Below are positions 20,048-27,754 of a stretch of DNA of 64,000 nt, one piece after another. The position numbers and the translations under genes were made by a program. Under the pieces are notes generated by a model, which saw nothing but the letters and a program-made list of their open reading frames with translations, searched no databases and had not been told where the DNA came from. This DNA is from Pelomonas cellulosilytica. Lineage in GTDB: Bacteria > Pseudomonadota > Gammaproteobacteria > Burkholderiales > Burkholderiaceae_C. Where the stretch lies: positions 186,001 through 250,000 of the forward strand of contig NZ_JAJTWU010000009.1 of assembly GCF_021353265.1 (NCBI RefSeq). The letters run 5' to 3'. Within the stretch, counting starts at the first letter, position 1. Every line of letters begins with the position of its first letter.

Positions 20048-21720
20048 GACTTCGCCTTGCGCGTCCTGGCCGAGGCCGCCAGCATCTCTTCGGCATGCGC
20101 CAGGCTCGTGGACGACAGCCGCTCGCCGCCCAGCATGCGGGCGATCTCGGCGACGCGCTCCTCGCCGGCCACCGGGCTCACTCGGCTGGCGGTCGTGCCG
20201 TCCTGCAGGCGCTTGGCGACGACCAGATGACGGTCGGCGCAGGCGGCCACCTGCGGCAGGTGAGTGACGGCCAGCACCTGACGCTCGCGCCCGAGCTGCT
20301 TCATCAGCTTACCCACCGTCTCGGCCACTGCGCCGCCGATGCCCACGTCGATCTCGTCGAAGATCAGCGTGCCTGGCGCGTTGTCGGATGCGTTCTGGCT
20401 GGTCGTCACGGCAATCGCCAGCGCGATGCGCGACAGCTCGCCGCCCGAGGCCACCTTGGCCAGCGGCCGCGGCGTGCTGCCGGCGTGGCCCGCGACGAGG
20501 AATTCGGCCGACTCCAGGCCATAGCTTTGCGGCCCGTCGCTGAGCTGCAGCGCGATGTCGAACTGGCCGCCGGCCATGCCCAGCTGCTGCATGGCCGCAG
20601 TGACGGCAGCGGCCAGCCGCGGCGCGGCGTCCTCGCGGGCTCGCGTCACGGTCTTGGCCTCGACATCGAAAGCCTTGCGCGCGGCGGCGAGCGCGGCTTC
20701 CAGCTGGGCCGGGTCGCTCGCCGCGTCCAGCTGCGCCAGCTCGGCACGCCACTGCGCCAGCAGCGCAGGCAGTTCCTGAGGCTGGCGGCGATAGCGCCGG
20801 GCCAGCGTCAGCCAGGCGGACACGCGCTCGTCCAGCTCGGCCATCCGGGCCGGGTCGAGGTCGGCCTTGTGCAGGTAGGCCGACAGCGTGTGGCTGGCAT
20901 CGGCCAGTTGGGCCTGCACGTCGCGCAGCGCCTGCACGGCGGGCAGCAGGCGGGCGTCGTGGTCCAGGACTCGTTCCAGTTGGTCCAGCGCGCCGGCGGC
21001 GAGTGACTGCGCGCTGGGCTCGGCTTCGTCCAGCGCGTCCAGCGCCGACTGAGCCGCGTCGATCAGCGACTGGCCGTGCGACAGGCGCTGGTGCTCGGCA
21101 TTCAGCTCGTCCCATTCGCCGTCGGCGGGCGACAGGCTGTCCAGCTCGCCGATTTGCCAGGCGAGCCGCTCGCGCTCGCGCTGTGCCTCGGCCTGGAGCC
21201 CCTGCGCCTTCTGCAGTGCTTCCAGCGCCTGCTTCCAGGTGGCGTGGGCGCGGGCGACGGGGGCCGTGTCCAGCCCGGCGAAGCCGTCCAGCAGCTCGCG
21301 GACGGAGGCCGGCCGGGTCAGGCCTTGCCATGCGTGCTGGCCGTGGATGTCCAGCAGGTGGTCGGCCAGCTCGCGCAACTGCGTCAGCGTGGCCGAGCCG
21401 CCGTTGATCCACGCGCGGCTCTTGCCGGCGGCATCGATGACGCGGCGCAGCAGCAGCGCGTCCTCGCTGTCGAAGCCGGCGTCATCCAGCCAGCCGCGCA
21501 GGTGCGGCGGCGTGTCGAACTCGGCGCTGATCTCGGCCTTGGCCGCACCCTCGCGCACGACGCCCGCGTCACCGCGGCCGCCCAGCGCCAGCTGCAGCGC
21601 ATCGATGAGGATGGACTTGCCGGCGCCGGTCTCGCCGGTCAGCACGGCGAAGCCGGGCTCGAAGTCCAGCTCCAGCGCGGGAACGATGACGAAGTCCTTC
21701 AAGGAGAGGTGGCGGAGCAT
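20044..21720 (-). CDS. recN: DNA repair protein RecN
   Basis: SMC-like ATPase in recombinational repair of double-strand breaks. 558 aa, full length. N-terminal [20 protein letters not shown] precedes the Walker [15 protein letters not shown]. The middle is coiled-coil (about 150-360, Ala/Gln/Glu-rich). The C-terminal half has the signature region [17 protein letters not shown] and Walker [14 protein letters not shown]. It is followed, with a 4-nt overlap, by rapZ. Upstream, before nadK, lie 161 nt that contain a GC-rich inverted repeat and an FNR-like motif, noted separately. Confidence 0.97.
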   Translation of the reverse strand: MLRHLSLKDFVIVPALELDFEPGFAVLTGETGAGKSILIDALQLALGGRGDAGVVREGAAKAEISAEFDTPPHLRGWLDDAGFDSEDALLLRRVIDAAGKSRAWINGGSATLTQLRELADHLLDIHGQHAWQGLTRPASVRELLDGFAGLDTAPVARAHATWKQALEALQKAQGLQAEAQRERERLAWQIGELDSLSPADGEWDELNAEHQRLSHGQSLIDAAQSALDALDEAEPSAQSLAAGALDQLERVLDHDARLLPAVQALRDVQAQLADASHTLSAYLHKADLDPARMAELDERVSAWLTLARRYRRQPQELPALLAQWRAELAQLDAASDPAQLEAALAAARKAFDVEAKTVTRAREDAAPRLAAAVTAAMQQLGMAGGQFDIALQLSDGPQSYGLESAEFLVAGHAGSTPRPLAKVASGGELSRIALAIAVTTSQNASDNAPGTLIFDEIDVGIGGAVAETVGKLMKQLGRERQVLAVTHLPQVAACADRHLVVAKRLQDGTTASRVSPVAGEERVAEIARMLGGERLSSTSLAHAEEMLAASARTRKAKS

Positions 21721-21760
21721 TTCAGTCAGCTACTGCGCAGGGTGACATAAATCAAAGATG

Positions 21761-21801
21761 CTGCGGGTCGGGCGCCGGGCCGCTCCCCGGCCGGCCCGCA
21801 G
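21761..21801. repeat. GC-rich inverted repeat upstream of recN
   Basis: Outer arms CTGCGGG and CCCGCAG are perfect, and the inner parts are also largely complementary, giving a possible 15-18-bp stem. There is no T-run on either strand. It lies between nadK (upstream) and recN (downstream) on the minus strand. It could stop or slow nadK transcripts or protect mRNA ends; no function is shown. Confidence 0.5.
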
Positions 21802-21881
21802 GCGATGCGCGAGCGGCCGAATGCCGAGGGCATCACGGTCCCCTCGGGGGATCAGCCAACTTACGCGTTGGACGACGGGCT

Positions 21882-22748
21882 TCATAAATACCAGCGGAGC
21901 TTGCGACGCAGCGTCGCGTAGTAGCTCCAGCCCTGGGGGTGAACGAACTTGACCTGGTGCTTGCTGCGGCGCACGGTGATGGTGTCGCCGTGCAGCAAAC
22001 TGGCGAGGCTCTGCATGTCGAAGTTCACGGAGGCATCGCGGCCCGCGACGATCTCCATGCGCACCTCGCCGACGTCCGGCAGCACGATAGGCCGGTTGGA
22101 CAGCGTGTGCGGCGCGATTGGCACCATCAGCCAGCCGCCGATGCTTGGGTGCAGCAACGGGCCGCCGGCCGACAGCGAGTAGGCCGTGGAGCCCGTGGGC
22201 GACGCGACGATAAGGCCGTCCGCGCGCATGTTGGCGACGAACTGGTCGCCGACCGACACCTTCAGCTCCACCATGCCCGCCGTCGCGCCGCGGCTGACGA
22301 CCACGTCGTTCAGCGCCAGCGCCGAGTAGATGGACTCGCCGTCACGCAGCACGGCCCCTTCCAGCATCGCACGCGACTCCATCTCGTAGTCGCCGGCCAG
22401 CACGGGCGCCAGCGACTCGCGCCAGCGTTCGGTCGGGATGTCGGTGATGAAGCCGAGGCGCCCCTGGTTGATGCCCAGCAGCGGCACGCCGTAATGCGCC
22501 ATCTCGCGCGCGAAACCCAGCATCGTGCCATCGCCACCGACGACGACGGCGAGGTCGCACTGCCTGCCGAGCTGCTCGTTGGACAAGGCCTCGTAGCCTG
22601 TCAGGCCGGTGTTCAGTGCTGTGTCTGCTTCCAGCGAGACTTCAAGCCCGCTGCTGCATAAAAATTGAGCGATTTCCTCCAGCACCGGCCGGATGCCAGG
22701 CGCCTGATGCTTGCCCACTATGGCGACATGTCTGAAGCGCTCGGCCAT
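21882..22748 (-). CDS. nadK: NAD kinase
   Basis: Phosphorylates NAD+ to NADP+. 288 aa. Contains the GGDGTML nucleotide-binding motif (near residue 70), the LNDVVVSRG motif (near 145) and the glycine-rich [20 protein letters not shown] stretch. It starts [14 protein letters not shown] and is divergent from hrcA, with 67 nt between starts. The nadK/hrcA divergent pair is typical of this bacterial group. Confidence 0.97.
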   Translation of the reverse strand: MAERFRHVAIVGKHQAPGIRPVLEEIAQFLCSSGLEVSLEADTALNTGLTGYEALSNEQLGRQCDLAVVVGGDGTMLGFAREMAHYGVPLLGINQGRLGFITDIPTERWRESLAPVLAGDYEMESRAMLEGAVLRDGESIYSALALNDVVVSRGATAGMVELKVSVGDQFVANMRADGLIVASPTGSTAYSLSAGGPLLHPSIGGWLMVPIAPHTLSNRPIVLPDVGEVRMEIVAGRDASVNFDMQSLASLLHGDTITVRRSKHQVKFVHPQGWSYYATLRRKLRWYL

Positions 22749-22815
22749 GCGTCAAATTACACCACAGGGGTTTCGCCCGCCCTGGGACGCTGCGCCCGGT
22801 TCTTAGAATGGGGAA

Positions 22816-23823
22816 ATGCTCGACGAGCGCTCCAAAACTCTGCTGAAAACCCTGGTCGAACGCTATATCGCGGACGGGCAGCCGGTCGGCTCGCGCACGC
22901 TGTCCAAGGCTTCGGGCCTGGAGCTCAGCGCGGCCACCATCCGCAACGTGATGGCCGACCTGGAGGAGCTGGGCTTGATCGCCAGCCCGCACACCAGCGC
23001 CGGCCGCGTACCGACGCCGCGCGGCTACCGCCTCTTCGTCGACACGATGCTGACAGCACAGCCCAGCCTCATCGCCGTCGAGACCGCGCAGCTGCAACCC
23101 GACCAGCCGCAGCGCGTCATCGCCAGCGCGGCGCAGATGCTGTCCAACCTGTCGAGCTTCGTCGGCGTCGTCACGTCGCCCAAGAAGCCCAGCGTCTTCC
23201 ACCACATCGAGTTCCTGCGGCTGGGCGAGCGCCGCGTGCTGGTCATCCTCGTCTCGCCCGACGGCGACGTGCAGAACCGCGTCATCTTCACCGCGCAGGA
23301 TCTCAGCCAGGGTGAACTGGCCGAGGCTAGCAACCGCCTCAACGCCGGTTACTCGGGCCTCACGCTGGAGGCCGTGCGCGAGCGCCTGCGCAATGAGGTC
23401 GACGCGCTGCGCGGCGAGATCGGCCAGCTGATGAGCGCTGCGGTGGACGTGGGCACCGAGGCGATGGAGCAGCAGGACGAGCGCGTCATCGTCTCTGGCG
23501 AGCGCAACCTGCTGACTGTGCAGGACTTCAGCCACGACATGGGTTCGCTGCGCCGGCTGTTCGACCTCTTCGAGCAGAAAACGCAGCTGATGCGCCTGCT
23601 GGACACGTCCAGCCGCGCCGAGGGCGTGCGCATTTACATCGGCGGCGAGAGCCAGGTCGTACCGTACGAGGAGCTGTCCATCGTGTCGGCGCCGTACGAG
23701 GTCGACGGCCAGGTCGTCGGCACGCTGGGCGTCATCGGCCCCACGCGCATGGCCTACGACCGCATGATCCAGATAGTCGACATCACGTCGCGCATGGTGG
23801 GTCAGGCGCTGAGCCAGCGCTGA
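22816..23823 (+). CDS. hrcA: Heat-inducible transcription repressor HrcA
   Basis: Represses groESL/dnaK-type heat-shock genes by binding CIRCE operators. 335 aa. The N-terminal winged helix ([31 protein letters not shown]) and the downstream GAF-like and insertion domains match the family; [23 protein letters not shown] is highly conserved. I found no CIRCE element in its own upstream region. A tRNA gene follows 29 nt after its stop. Confidence 0.97.
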   Translation: MLDERSKTLLKTLVERYIADGQPVGSRTLSKASGLELSAATIRNVMADLEELGLIASPHTSAGRVPTPRGYRLFVDTMLTAQPSLIAVETAQLQPDQPQRVIASAAQMLSNLSSFVGVVTSPKKPSVFHHIEFLRLGERRVLVILVSPDGDVQNRVIFTAQDLSQGELAEASNRLNAGYSGLTLEAVRERLRNEVDALRGEIGQLMSAAVDVGTEAMEQQDERVIVSGERNLLTVQDFSHDMGSLRRLFDLFEQKTQLMRLLDTSSRAEGVRIYIGGESQVVPYEELSIVSAPYEVDGQVVGTLGVIGPTRMAYDRMIQIVDITSRMVGQALSQR

Positions 23824-23852
23824 GCTGTCTAGAATCCGCCCCTTCCCTCCGG

Positions 23853-23929
23853 GGGCCGTTAGCTCAGTTGGTCAGAGCAGAGGACTCATAATCCTTTGGT
23901 CATTGGTTCAAGTCCAATACGGCCTACCA
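23853..23929 (+). tRNA. tRNA with CAT anticodon (elongator Met, or Ile2 after lysidine modification)
   Basis: A 77-nt cloverleaf. Acceptor stem GGGCCGT pairs with ACGGCCT (one G-T at the end) and CCA is encoded. The anticodon stem GAGGA/TCCTT encloses loop CTCATAA, so the anticodon is CAT. The anticodon arm plus variable loop (GGACTCATAATCC then TTGGTC and TTCAAGTCC) resemble bacterial tRNA-Ile2 as much as elongator tRNA-Met; sequence alone does not settle it. Its 3' half is the target of an integrative element: the segment from 23880 is repeated at 27565. Confidence 0.93.
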
Positions 23930-23930
23930 A
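23880..23930 (+). repeat. attL: direct repeat within tRNA 3' half
   Basis: Identical over its first 43 nt to 27565-27607, then one mismatch (C here, A at 27608), then seven more identical bases. It runs from the 5' side of the anticodon stem to just past the CCA, so integration leaves a complete tRNA. Confidence 0.92.
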
Positions 23931-23984
23931 TATCCATCGGGGTTGTAGCGCGATGGGGCGTTTTTCCTAAACTCTATTTGGTGG

Positions 23985-24006
23985 TCATGTAGCCACCATG
24001 TAGCCA
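23985..24006. promoter_or_regulatory. Tandem ATGTAGCCAC repeat, likely integrase arm site (left)
   Basis: Two adjacent copies of ATGTAGCC(A), 55 nt inside the left att repeat. The same 22-nt unit occurs at the opposite end of the element at 27418. Paired repeats at both ends are what arm-type binding sites of a tyrosine integrase or excisionase would look like. Binding is inference. Confidence 0.6.
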
Positions 24007-24213
24007 GTTTGGACGTGTTGCTTTCTCGACCGGACAACATTGGAGGCTTGGTGCGCATTCCCGGGGGCGGGGGCTCTCTGGCAGCGCGGTCCGGTATCCC
24101 GTATCAGCTGGGCAATTGTCTTTTGCGGATGATTTCCGAAGTGGCGCGGCAGGCAATGAGCGCTGTTCGCGCGTGGGTAACATCGGCTCCTCGGGAGAGG
24201 GGGTATCAGAAAA

Positions 24214-24630
24214 ATGGACCCGCAGAAGCAAAAGGAAGAGTTCCAGTACGCCTACGTATGTGCTCTCGCGGCGCACGCTGGTTTGAATCGCGGCGAGTTC
24301 CGCGTTGACGACGACAGCATCGACATAACGTTTCAGGCGAAGGGAGACGTCGGTCCGGGCAGAAGGCGTAGCCCGATGATCCAGGTCCAACTCAAGTGCT
24401 CGTCGCAGGACCTCATTGCCGGTGACGTCATCAAGTTTCCGCTGAAGGTCAAGAATTACGATGACCTTCGTGGCGATGAGGTGGTCGTGCCCCGTTACCT
24501 CGCGGTGCTACTCGTGCCAAACGATTTGGATCAGTGGATCGCCAACAACGACGATCACATTGCCCTTTTCAAGTCGTGCCATTGGCTGTCACTCAGACAC
24601 CATGGACTGTTGGCGCCGACCGAACTTTGA
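24214..24630 (+). CDS. DUF4365-like protein
   Basis: 138 aa. The opening (KEEFQYAYVCALAAHAGLNRG followed by DDDSIDITFQAKGD) and the later QVQLKCSSQ and RYLAVLLVP segments match the DUF4365 pattern, a restriction-endonuclease-like fold often found in defence islands and mobile elements. The D-I-x(n)-Q-x-K arrangement (DSIDITF ... QVQLK) is the expected PD-(D/E)XK-type core. No partner gene lies beside it on this strand. The last residues (GLLAPTEL) are encoded inside the left arm of an 18-bp hairpin, so the natural C-terminus may have been cut short. ATG 24214 has a purine-rich stretch upstream. Function unknown; nuclease-like is inference. Confidence 0.7.
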   Translation: MDPQKQKEEFQYAYVCALAAHAGLNRGEFRVDDDSIDITFQAKGDVGPGRRRSPMIQVQLKCSSQDLIAGDVIKFPLKVKNYDDLRGDEVVVPRYLAVLLVPNDLDQWIANNDDHIALFKSCHWLSLRHHGLLAPTEL

Positions 24631-24656
24631 GCTCAGTTTTCGGTCGGCGCCAACAG
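24607..24656. terminator. 18-bp perfect hairpin between convergent genes
   Basis: Left arm CTGTTGGCGCCGACCGAA (24607-24624) and its exact reverse complement (24639-24656) enclose a 14-nt loop that contains the stop of the DUF4365-like gene. It lies between two genes whose stops converge, so it may be a bidirectional terminator, but no T-run follows on either strand. Confidence 0.6.
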
Positions 24657-24696
24657 CATGGGCGTCACTTAGCCGTCGCGGCTGATCGCCCCTTGG

Positions 24697-25257
24697 TCAG
24701 GGGTTCGGCATCTCGTGCCCTGCATCCCGCAAGGTCTTCACCCATCGGCGGATGCGTGCGCCAAGCCTGCGCTTCTCGGCATCGTCCAGCGGCATCGACG
24801 GTACCAGTGCCAACGCTTCGGTTGCGCTGACAAAGCCATGCTTGAGCAGCCCCATGTTGAATTCCCGATCCTTGTCCCGGTCGGCTGCAGCCTTCGACAT
24901 GAAGAGATCGACGACGGCTAGGCAGTAGCCCACACGGTCGTTGGTGGCTGCGCTCTGGACGCGATAGACGCGCTGTAGCCATCCCGCCGGGAGGGTCGCC
25001 GTTTCCGGACCCACGCCCTGGGCGTAATAGCCGTAGGTCTCATGGAACTGCGAGCCCTCGCCAATGGCCGCATCGATCTGGTCTGCCAGCTCCGGGGCGT
25101 TGAGCGGGTAGATGTCGGCCTCGGCAGACATGGTGAACATCTCGGGCGGGTTCGGGATCGGCCCCAGGATGGATTGGCTGCCGACGATGATGAACTCGTA
25201 CTGGTCCGTGATGTCGCTGCAGGCGCGGATGATGTGTTCGAGGTCTTCGCGGTTCAT
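24697..25257 (-). CDS. DUF6036-type nucleotidyltransferase-like protein (putative toxin-antitoxin partner)
   Basis: 186 aa from ATG 25257. The N-terminus reads YEFIIVGSQSILGPIPN then AEADIYPLNAP, the G-S-x-S ... D-I-Y layout of a minimal nucleotidyltransferase fold as in DUF6036/AbiEii-like proteins. A second part (GYCLAVVDLFMSKAAADRDKD) resembles the ...DL..SK..AGR.KD motif of the same family. The start overlaps the stop of the upstream Xre-type gene by 4 nt, so the two form a coupled operon, as in toxin-antitoxin modules. Whether it is the toxic partner is inference. The longer open frame to 25410 lies inside the regulator gene. Confidence 0.75.
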   Translation of the reverse strand: MNREDLEHIIRACSDITDQYEFIIVGSQSILGPIPNPPEMFTMSAEADIYPLNAPELADQIDAAIGEGSQFHETYGYYAQGVGPETATLPAGWLQRVYRVQSAATNDRVGYCLAVVDLFMSKAAADRDKDREFNMGLLKHGFVSATEALALVPSMPLDDAEKRRLGARIRRWVKTLRDAGHEMPNP

Positions 25258-25925
25258 GGCGTGATGTCGTCGCCCAGCACGACACCCTTTTTGAGCCCAC
25301 TGACTTGCGCCAGTACGTCTTGCCGTACTTGCTCGGGCAGCACGGTGGGCAGGGGCGAGGCCTGACGCAGTTCCTGCGCCCGCCGCGTGCGACCCAGCGC
25401 CTTGCGCCACTTGCCCTCACGAAGAATCTCCTGCCATTCCTTCCACAGGCCAGCGGAGCGGGAATTGCCGGCACCGAGCCAGCGTTCGAGCGTGTCCTGG
25501 GCCTGTTGGAGCAAGGCAGGATTGGCACGGACCAAGCGCACGGCCTCGGTATGCAGGGCCAGGCTTTGCAGGTCCTGGGCCTGGTGCCGCGAGGCGTCGG
25601 CCGACACCAGCACTTGAACGGCGGGCCGCGCGCGGCGCGATTGGGCGGCGGCCGAGCCCGGGGTGGCGGGTTGCATCACGTCGCTGGCCAGCAGCGCCAG
25701 GTCGGCGCCGACACCCAGCGCCGACATGACGCGCAGGTAGGTGCCCATGGATGGCCCGGGGTCGCCAGACTCCACGGCGCTCAACGTGGTGCGCGAGATG
25801 CCCACGCGCTGCGCCATCTCGACGGTGCCCAGGCCTTGCGCTTTGCGAAGGCGTTTGAGCCGGTCGCCGAGTTGGAACAGCAGTTGGCGCTCCAACACGA
25901 TGGAGCTGTCTTGAGGGGTGTTCAT
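25254..25925 (-). CDS. Xre-family HTH regulator (putative antitoxin)
   Basis: 223 aa. A helix-turn-helix domain at about residues 17-78 (LKRLRKAQGLGTVEMAQRVGISRTTLSAVESGDPGPSMGTYLRVM in two parts) is of the Cro/C1 Xre type. The remainder is helical, rich in Ala/Arg/Gln, with no recognised domain. It precedes the nucleotidyltransferase-like gene with a 4-nt overlap. A palindrome (GTCAAAA-N7-TTTTGAC) sits 16-36 nt upstream of its start and is a natural autoregulatory operator. The region between this start and the integrase is 115 nt long. Confidence 0.82.
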   Translation of the reverse strand: MNTPQDSSIVLERQLLFQLGDRLKRLRKAQGLGTVEMAQRVGISRTTLSAVESGDPGPSMGTYLRVMSALGVGADLALLASDVMQPATPGSAAAQSRRARPAVQVLVSADASRHQAQDLQSLALHTEAVRLVRANPALLQQAQDTLERWLGAGNSRSAGLWKEWQEILREGKWRKALGRTRRAQELRQASPLPTVLPEQVRQDVLAQVSGLKKGVVLGDDITP

Positions 25926-25940
25926 TTGTTCAGAATATTA

Positions 25941-25961
25941 GTCAAAAAACGACCTTTTGAC
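25941..25961. promoter_or_regulatory. Palindromic operator candidate for the Xre-type gene
   Basis: Inverted repeat GTCAAAA-N7-TTTTGAC, 16 nt upstream of the regulator's start codon in an unusually AT-rich stretch for this genome (it includes CAGAATATTAG). Position and symmetry fit autorepression by the encoded HTH protein. Not proven. Confidence 0.6.
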
Positions 25962-26022
25962 CAACATGGTGAGCAAACGTTGAGGGCCGCGCCGCCGCCC
26001 CCGGCGCCCCGTCAAGCCGTCC

Positions 26023-27171
26023 CGTACGTACCAGCCGCGCTCAACCGACGGCGCGCAACGGTACGGCGGCGGGTGCCGCCGCAACCGCTACCCCGGCCTG
26101 TTCGAGTATCCAAGCCTCGATGCGCTCATGGTGCATGCGCAGTAAGTCCAGCGGCCGTACGGTGTAGTGCTTCTCCGCTGTCGCGCTGGGCTTATGGCCC
26201 ATGATCTGGGCGACAACGCCGGCCGGGATTTCGAGCCATTCGGTCAGCGACTTGAACGACCGGCGCAGGCCGTGCAGCGTCAGCCCGTCGATGCCCGCCA
26301 CCGTACAGGCGCGGTCGTGTTGCTTGTGGGGCAGGCTCATGGCCTTGGCCTGCATATCCCGTACGTACGAGGGGCTGGCGAAAACCCACTCGTTCGTACG
26401 GGGGAGCGAGGTCAGTACGTACGTTACGTACGGGGTGAGCGGGATTTCGCGTTCGCCCTCGACCTTGTCGCGGATGCGCACACCCTTCCCCTTCAGGTTC
26501 AGGTCTTCCCAGCGCAGGGCCAGCCACTCACCGGGCCGGGCGCCGACCAGCAGCAGGGTTTGCAGATAGGCCGACGCCGTCGCATTGGGCATTTGCCGTA
26601 CGGCGGCAAACCAGGCTGGAAGCTGTTCCTTCAGCAAGGCATCCTGCTTGACCTTGGCCTTGCCGAGCGCCTCCCGTACGGTCTTGGCCTTGGCTGGGTT
26701 CTGCGGGGGCAGGACGCTCGCATAGTCCGGATGCTCCGCACACCAGTTCAGGAAGCCGCGCAGCAGCCGCCATGACAACCGCGTGGCGGTGGGGCGGGTG
26801 AGGGTCTCCCGCTCTGCCCATTCGCTCAACACGGCGGGCGTCAGATCGGCCAGCCGATAGGACATCAACGGATAGAGCGGGCCGCCGATGGTTTCGCCCC
26901 GGCCCCGGGTGCCGCGCTGCGCCGTCTCGCCGCCGGCCTTGGCCTTGGCGATGTGGTCGCGATAGTGATAGTCGCCCCAGCGCGAGCGACGAGCCTCGAC
27001 GTACTCGCCCCAAGCCTCACCGACGGTGCGGGCCTGCAGGGCCGCTTGGGCGGCCTCGGCGCGGCGGGCTTCTTCGCGCTGGCGCTCCACTTCGCGTGGG
27101 TCGGTGCCCTTGTCGATCAGCACGCGCTGCCGGTTGGCTTCGGCCCGTGCGGCTTCGATGGTCCACGTACG
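26023..27171. repeat. Cluster of the palindrome CGTACG in and beside the integrase gene
   Basis: CGTACG begins at 26023, 26156, 26360, 26364, 26395, 26418, 26427, 26597, 26675 and 27166, ten times in 1.15 kb. I noticed only about six more copies in the other 63 kb. The hexamers fall in more than one codon phase of the integrase frame (for example Tyr-Val and Arg-Thr codons), so simple codon preference does not fully explain them. Confidence 0.8.
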
Positions 27172-27396
27172 CACATCGCCGATGGTGCGGCGGATGGTCT
27201 GCCGTCCGAGCTTGGCTTCGAACACAAAGGACTTGGCGCCGGCAGCCGTGACGCGCACGCGCAGGGTGGGCGCCTTGCGGTCGCGCAGGAAGGCCTGGGC
27301 CTTGCCCGGCGGGCATTGCAGGCGGTCGATCAGGCCCGCCGTCAGGTCTTGCGCGTCGGCCAAATCCACCGCCGCAGTCTTTAAAGGACGCACCAT
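26041..27396 (-). CDS. Tyrosine recombinase/integrase with DUF4102 arm-binding domain
   Basis: Site-specific recombinase of 451 aa that integrates the element into the tRNA gene. The N-terminal DUF4102 domain (about 1-105: TLRVRVTAAGAKSFVFEAKL, RRTIGDVRTWTIEAARAEA) is of the P4-integrase type. A SAM-like core-binding domain lies at about 130-230. The catalytic domain shows the first Arg in LLVGARPGEWLALRWEDLN, HGLRRSF (H-x-x-R), the MGHKPS box and the nucleophile Tyr in EKHYTVRPL. It lies next to the right att repeat and reads away from it. The gene is loaded with CGTACG palindromes, unlike its neighbours, which supports a foreign origin. Confidence 0.95.
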   Translation of the reverse strand: MVRPLKTAAVDLADAQDLTAGLIDRLQCPPGKAQAFLRDRKAPTLRVRVTAAGAKSFVFEAKLGRQTIRRTIGDVRTWTIEAARAEANRQRVLIDKGTDPREVERQREEARRAEAAQAALQARTVGEAWGEYVEARRSRWGDYHYRDHIAKAKAGGETAQRGTRGRGETIGGPLYPLMSYRLADLTPAVLSEWAERETLTRPTATRLSWRLLRGFLNWCAEHPDYASVLPPQNPAKAKTVREALGKAKVKQDALLKEQLPAWFAAVRQMPNATASAYLQTLLLVGARPGEWLALRWEDLNLKGKGVRIRDKVEGEREIPLTPYVTYVLTSLPRTNEWVFASPSYVRDMQAKAMSLPHKQHDRACTVAGIDGLTLHGLRRSFKSLTEWLEIPAGVVAQIMGHKPSATAEKHYTVRPLDLLRMHHERIEAWILEQAGVAVAAAPAAVPLRAVG

Positions 27397-27417
27397 CCTT
27401 TGGTCCCCAGGCTCGTT

Positions 27418-27439
27418 TCATGTAGCCACCATGTAGCCA
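27418..27439. promoter_or_regulatory. Tandem ATGTAGCCAC repeat, likely integrase arm site (right)
   Basis: The same 22-nt unit as at 23985-24006 and in the same orientation, 21 nt upstream of the integrase start codon and 126 nt from the right att repeat. Besides acting as an arm site it overlaps the place where the integrase promoter should be, so binding there could also control the gene. Inference. Confidence 0.6.
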
Positions 27440-27564
27440 CTTTTCCGGAATTATGGCGAATCGGGATCAACGGAGCCAGCAAGACGGATTTTGTAAGTCG
27501 TTGATTTACAAGGATTTGTTATGCGGCATTCAACACTGCGAAACGAGGGCAAACCCTAAAAGTT

Positions 27565-27615
27565 GAGGACTCATAATCCTTTGGTCATTGGTTCAAGTCC
27601 AATACGGACTACCAA
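27565..27615 (+). repeat. attR: direct repeat of the tRNA 3' half
   Basis: Copy of the tRNA segment at 23880-23930 with one mismatch within the acceptor stem (A at 27608). No 5' tRNA half is present, so this is an attachment-site remnant and not a tRNA gene. Confidence 0.92.
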
Positions 27616-27754
27616 CATTTTCGGTGCGTTTAGAGGGAGTGAGCGCATGCTCACAATCTGGCTGCTCAAATTCTCGTTGCCGCTGCCGTTTCCGTTGCCG
27701 TAGTGATCACTAAGCTGCGTGCACCGTGATCCGGTCACCGCGACAGGTAGATCT

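Larger units (their letters stand above)
23880..27615. mobile_element. Small integrative element inserted in the tRNA 3' end
   Basis: A 3.7-kb element bounded by direct repeats. The left copy is within the tRNA gene (23880-23930) and the right copy at 27565-27615. It encodes a DUF4102-type tyrosine integrase next to the right end, an Xre/nucleotidyltransferase pair and a DUF4365-like protein. Both ends also carry a tandem ATGTAGCCAC repeat, probably integrase arm sites. There is no relaxase, capsid or replication gene, so it cannot transfer alone; it could be a satellite or a cargo-carrying integrative element. Confidence 0.88.

Noticed and set aside
24607..24656. Hairpin as an integron attC site
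   Set aside because: It lacks the paired R/L core sites and the imperfect spacer structure of attC; it is a perfect uninterrupted repeat.
27565..27615. Second tRNA gene
   Set aside because: Only the 3' half is present, without D-arm or 5' acceptor strand, and the acceptor side has a mismatch.
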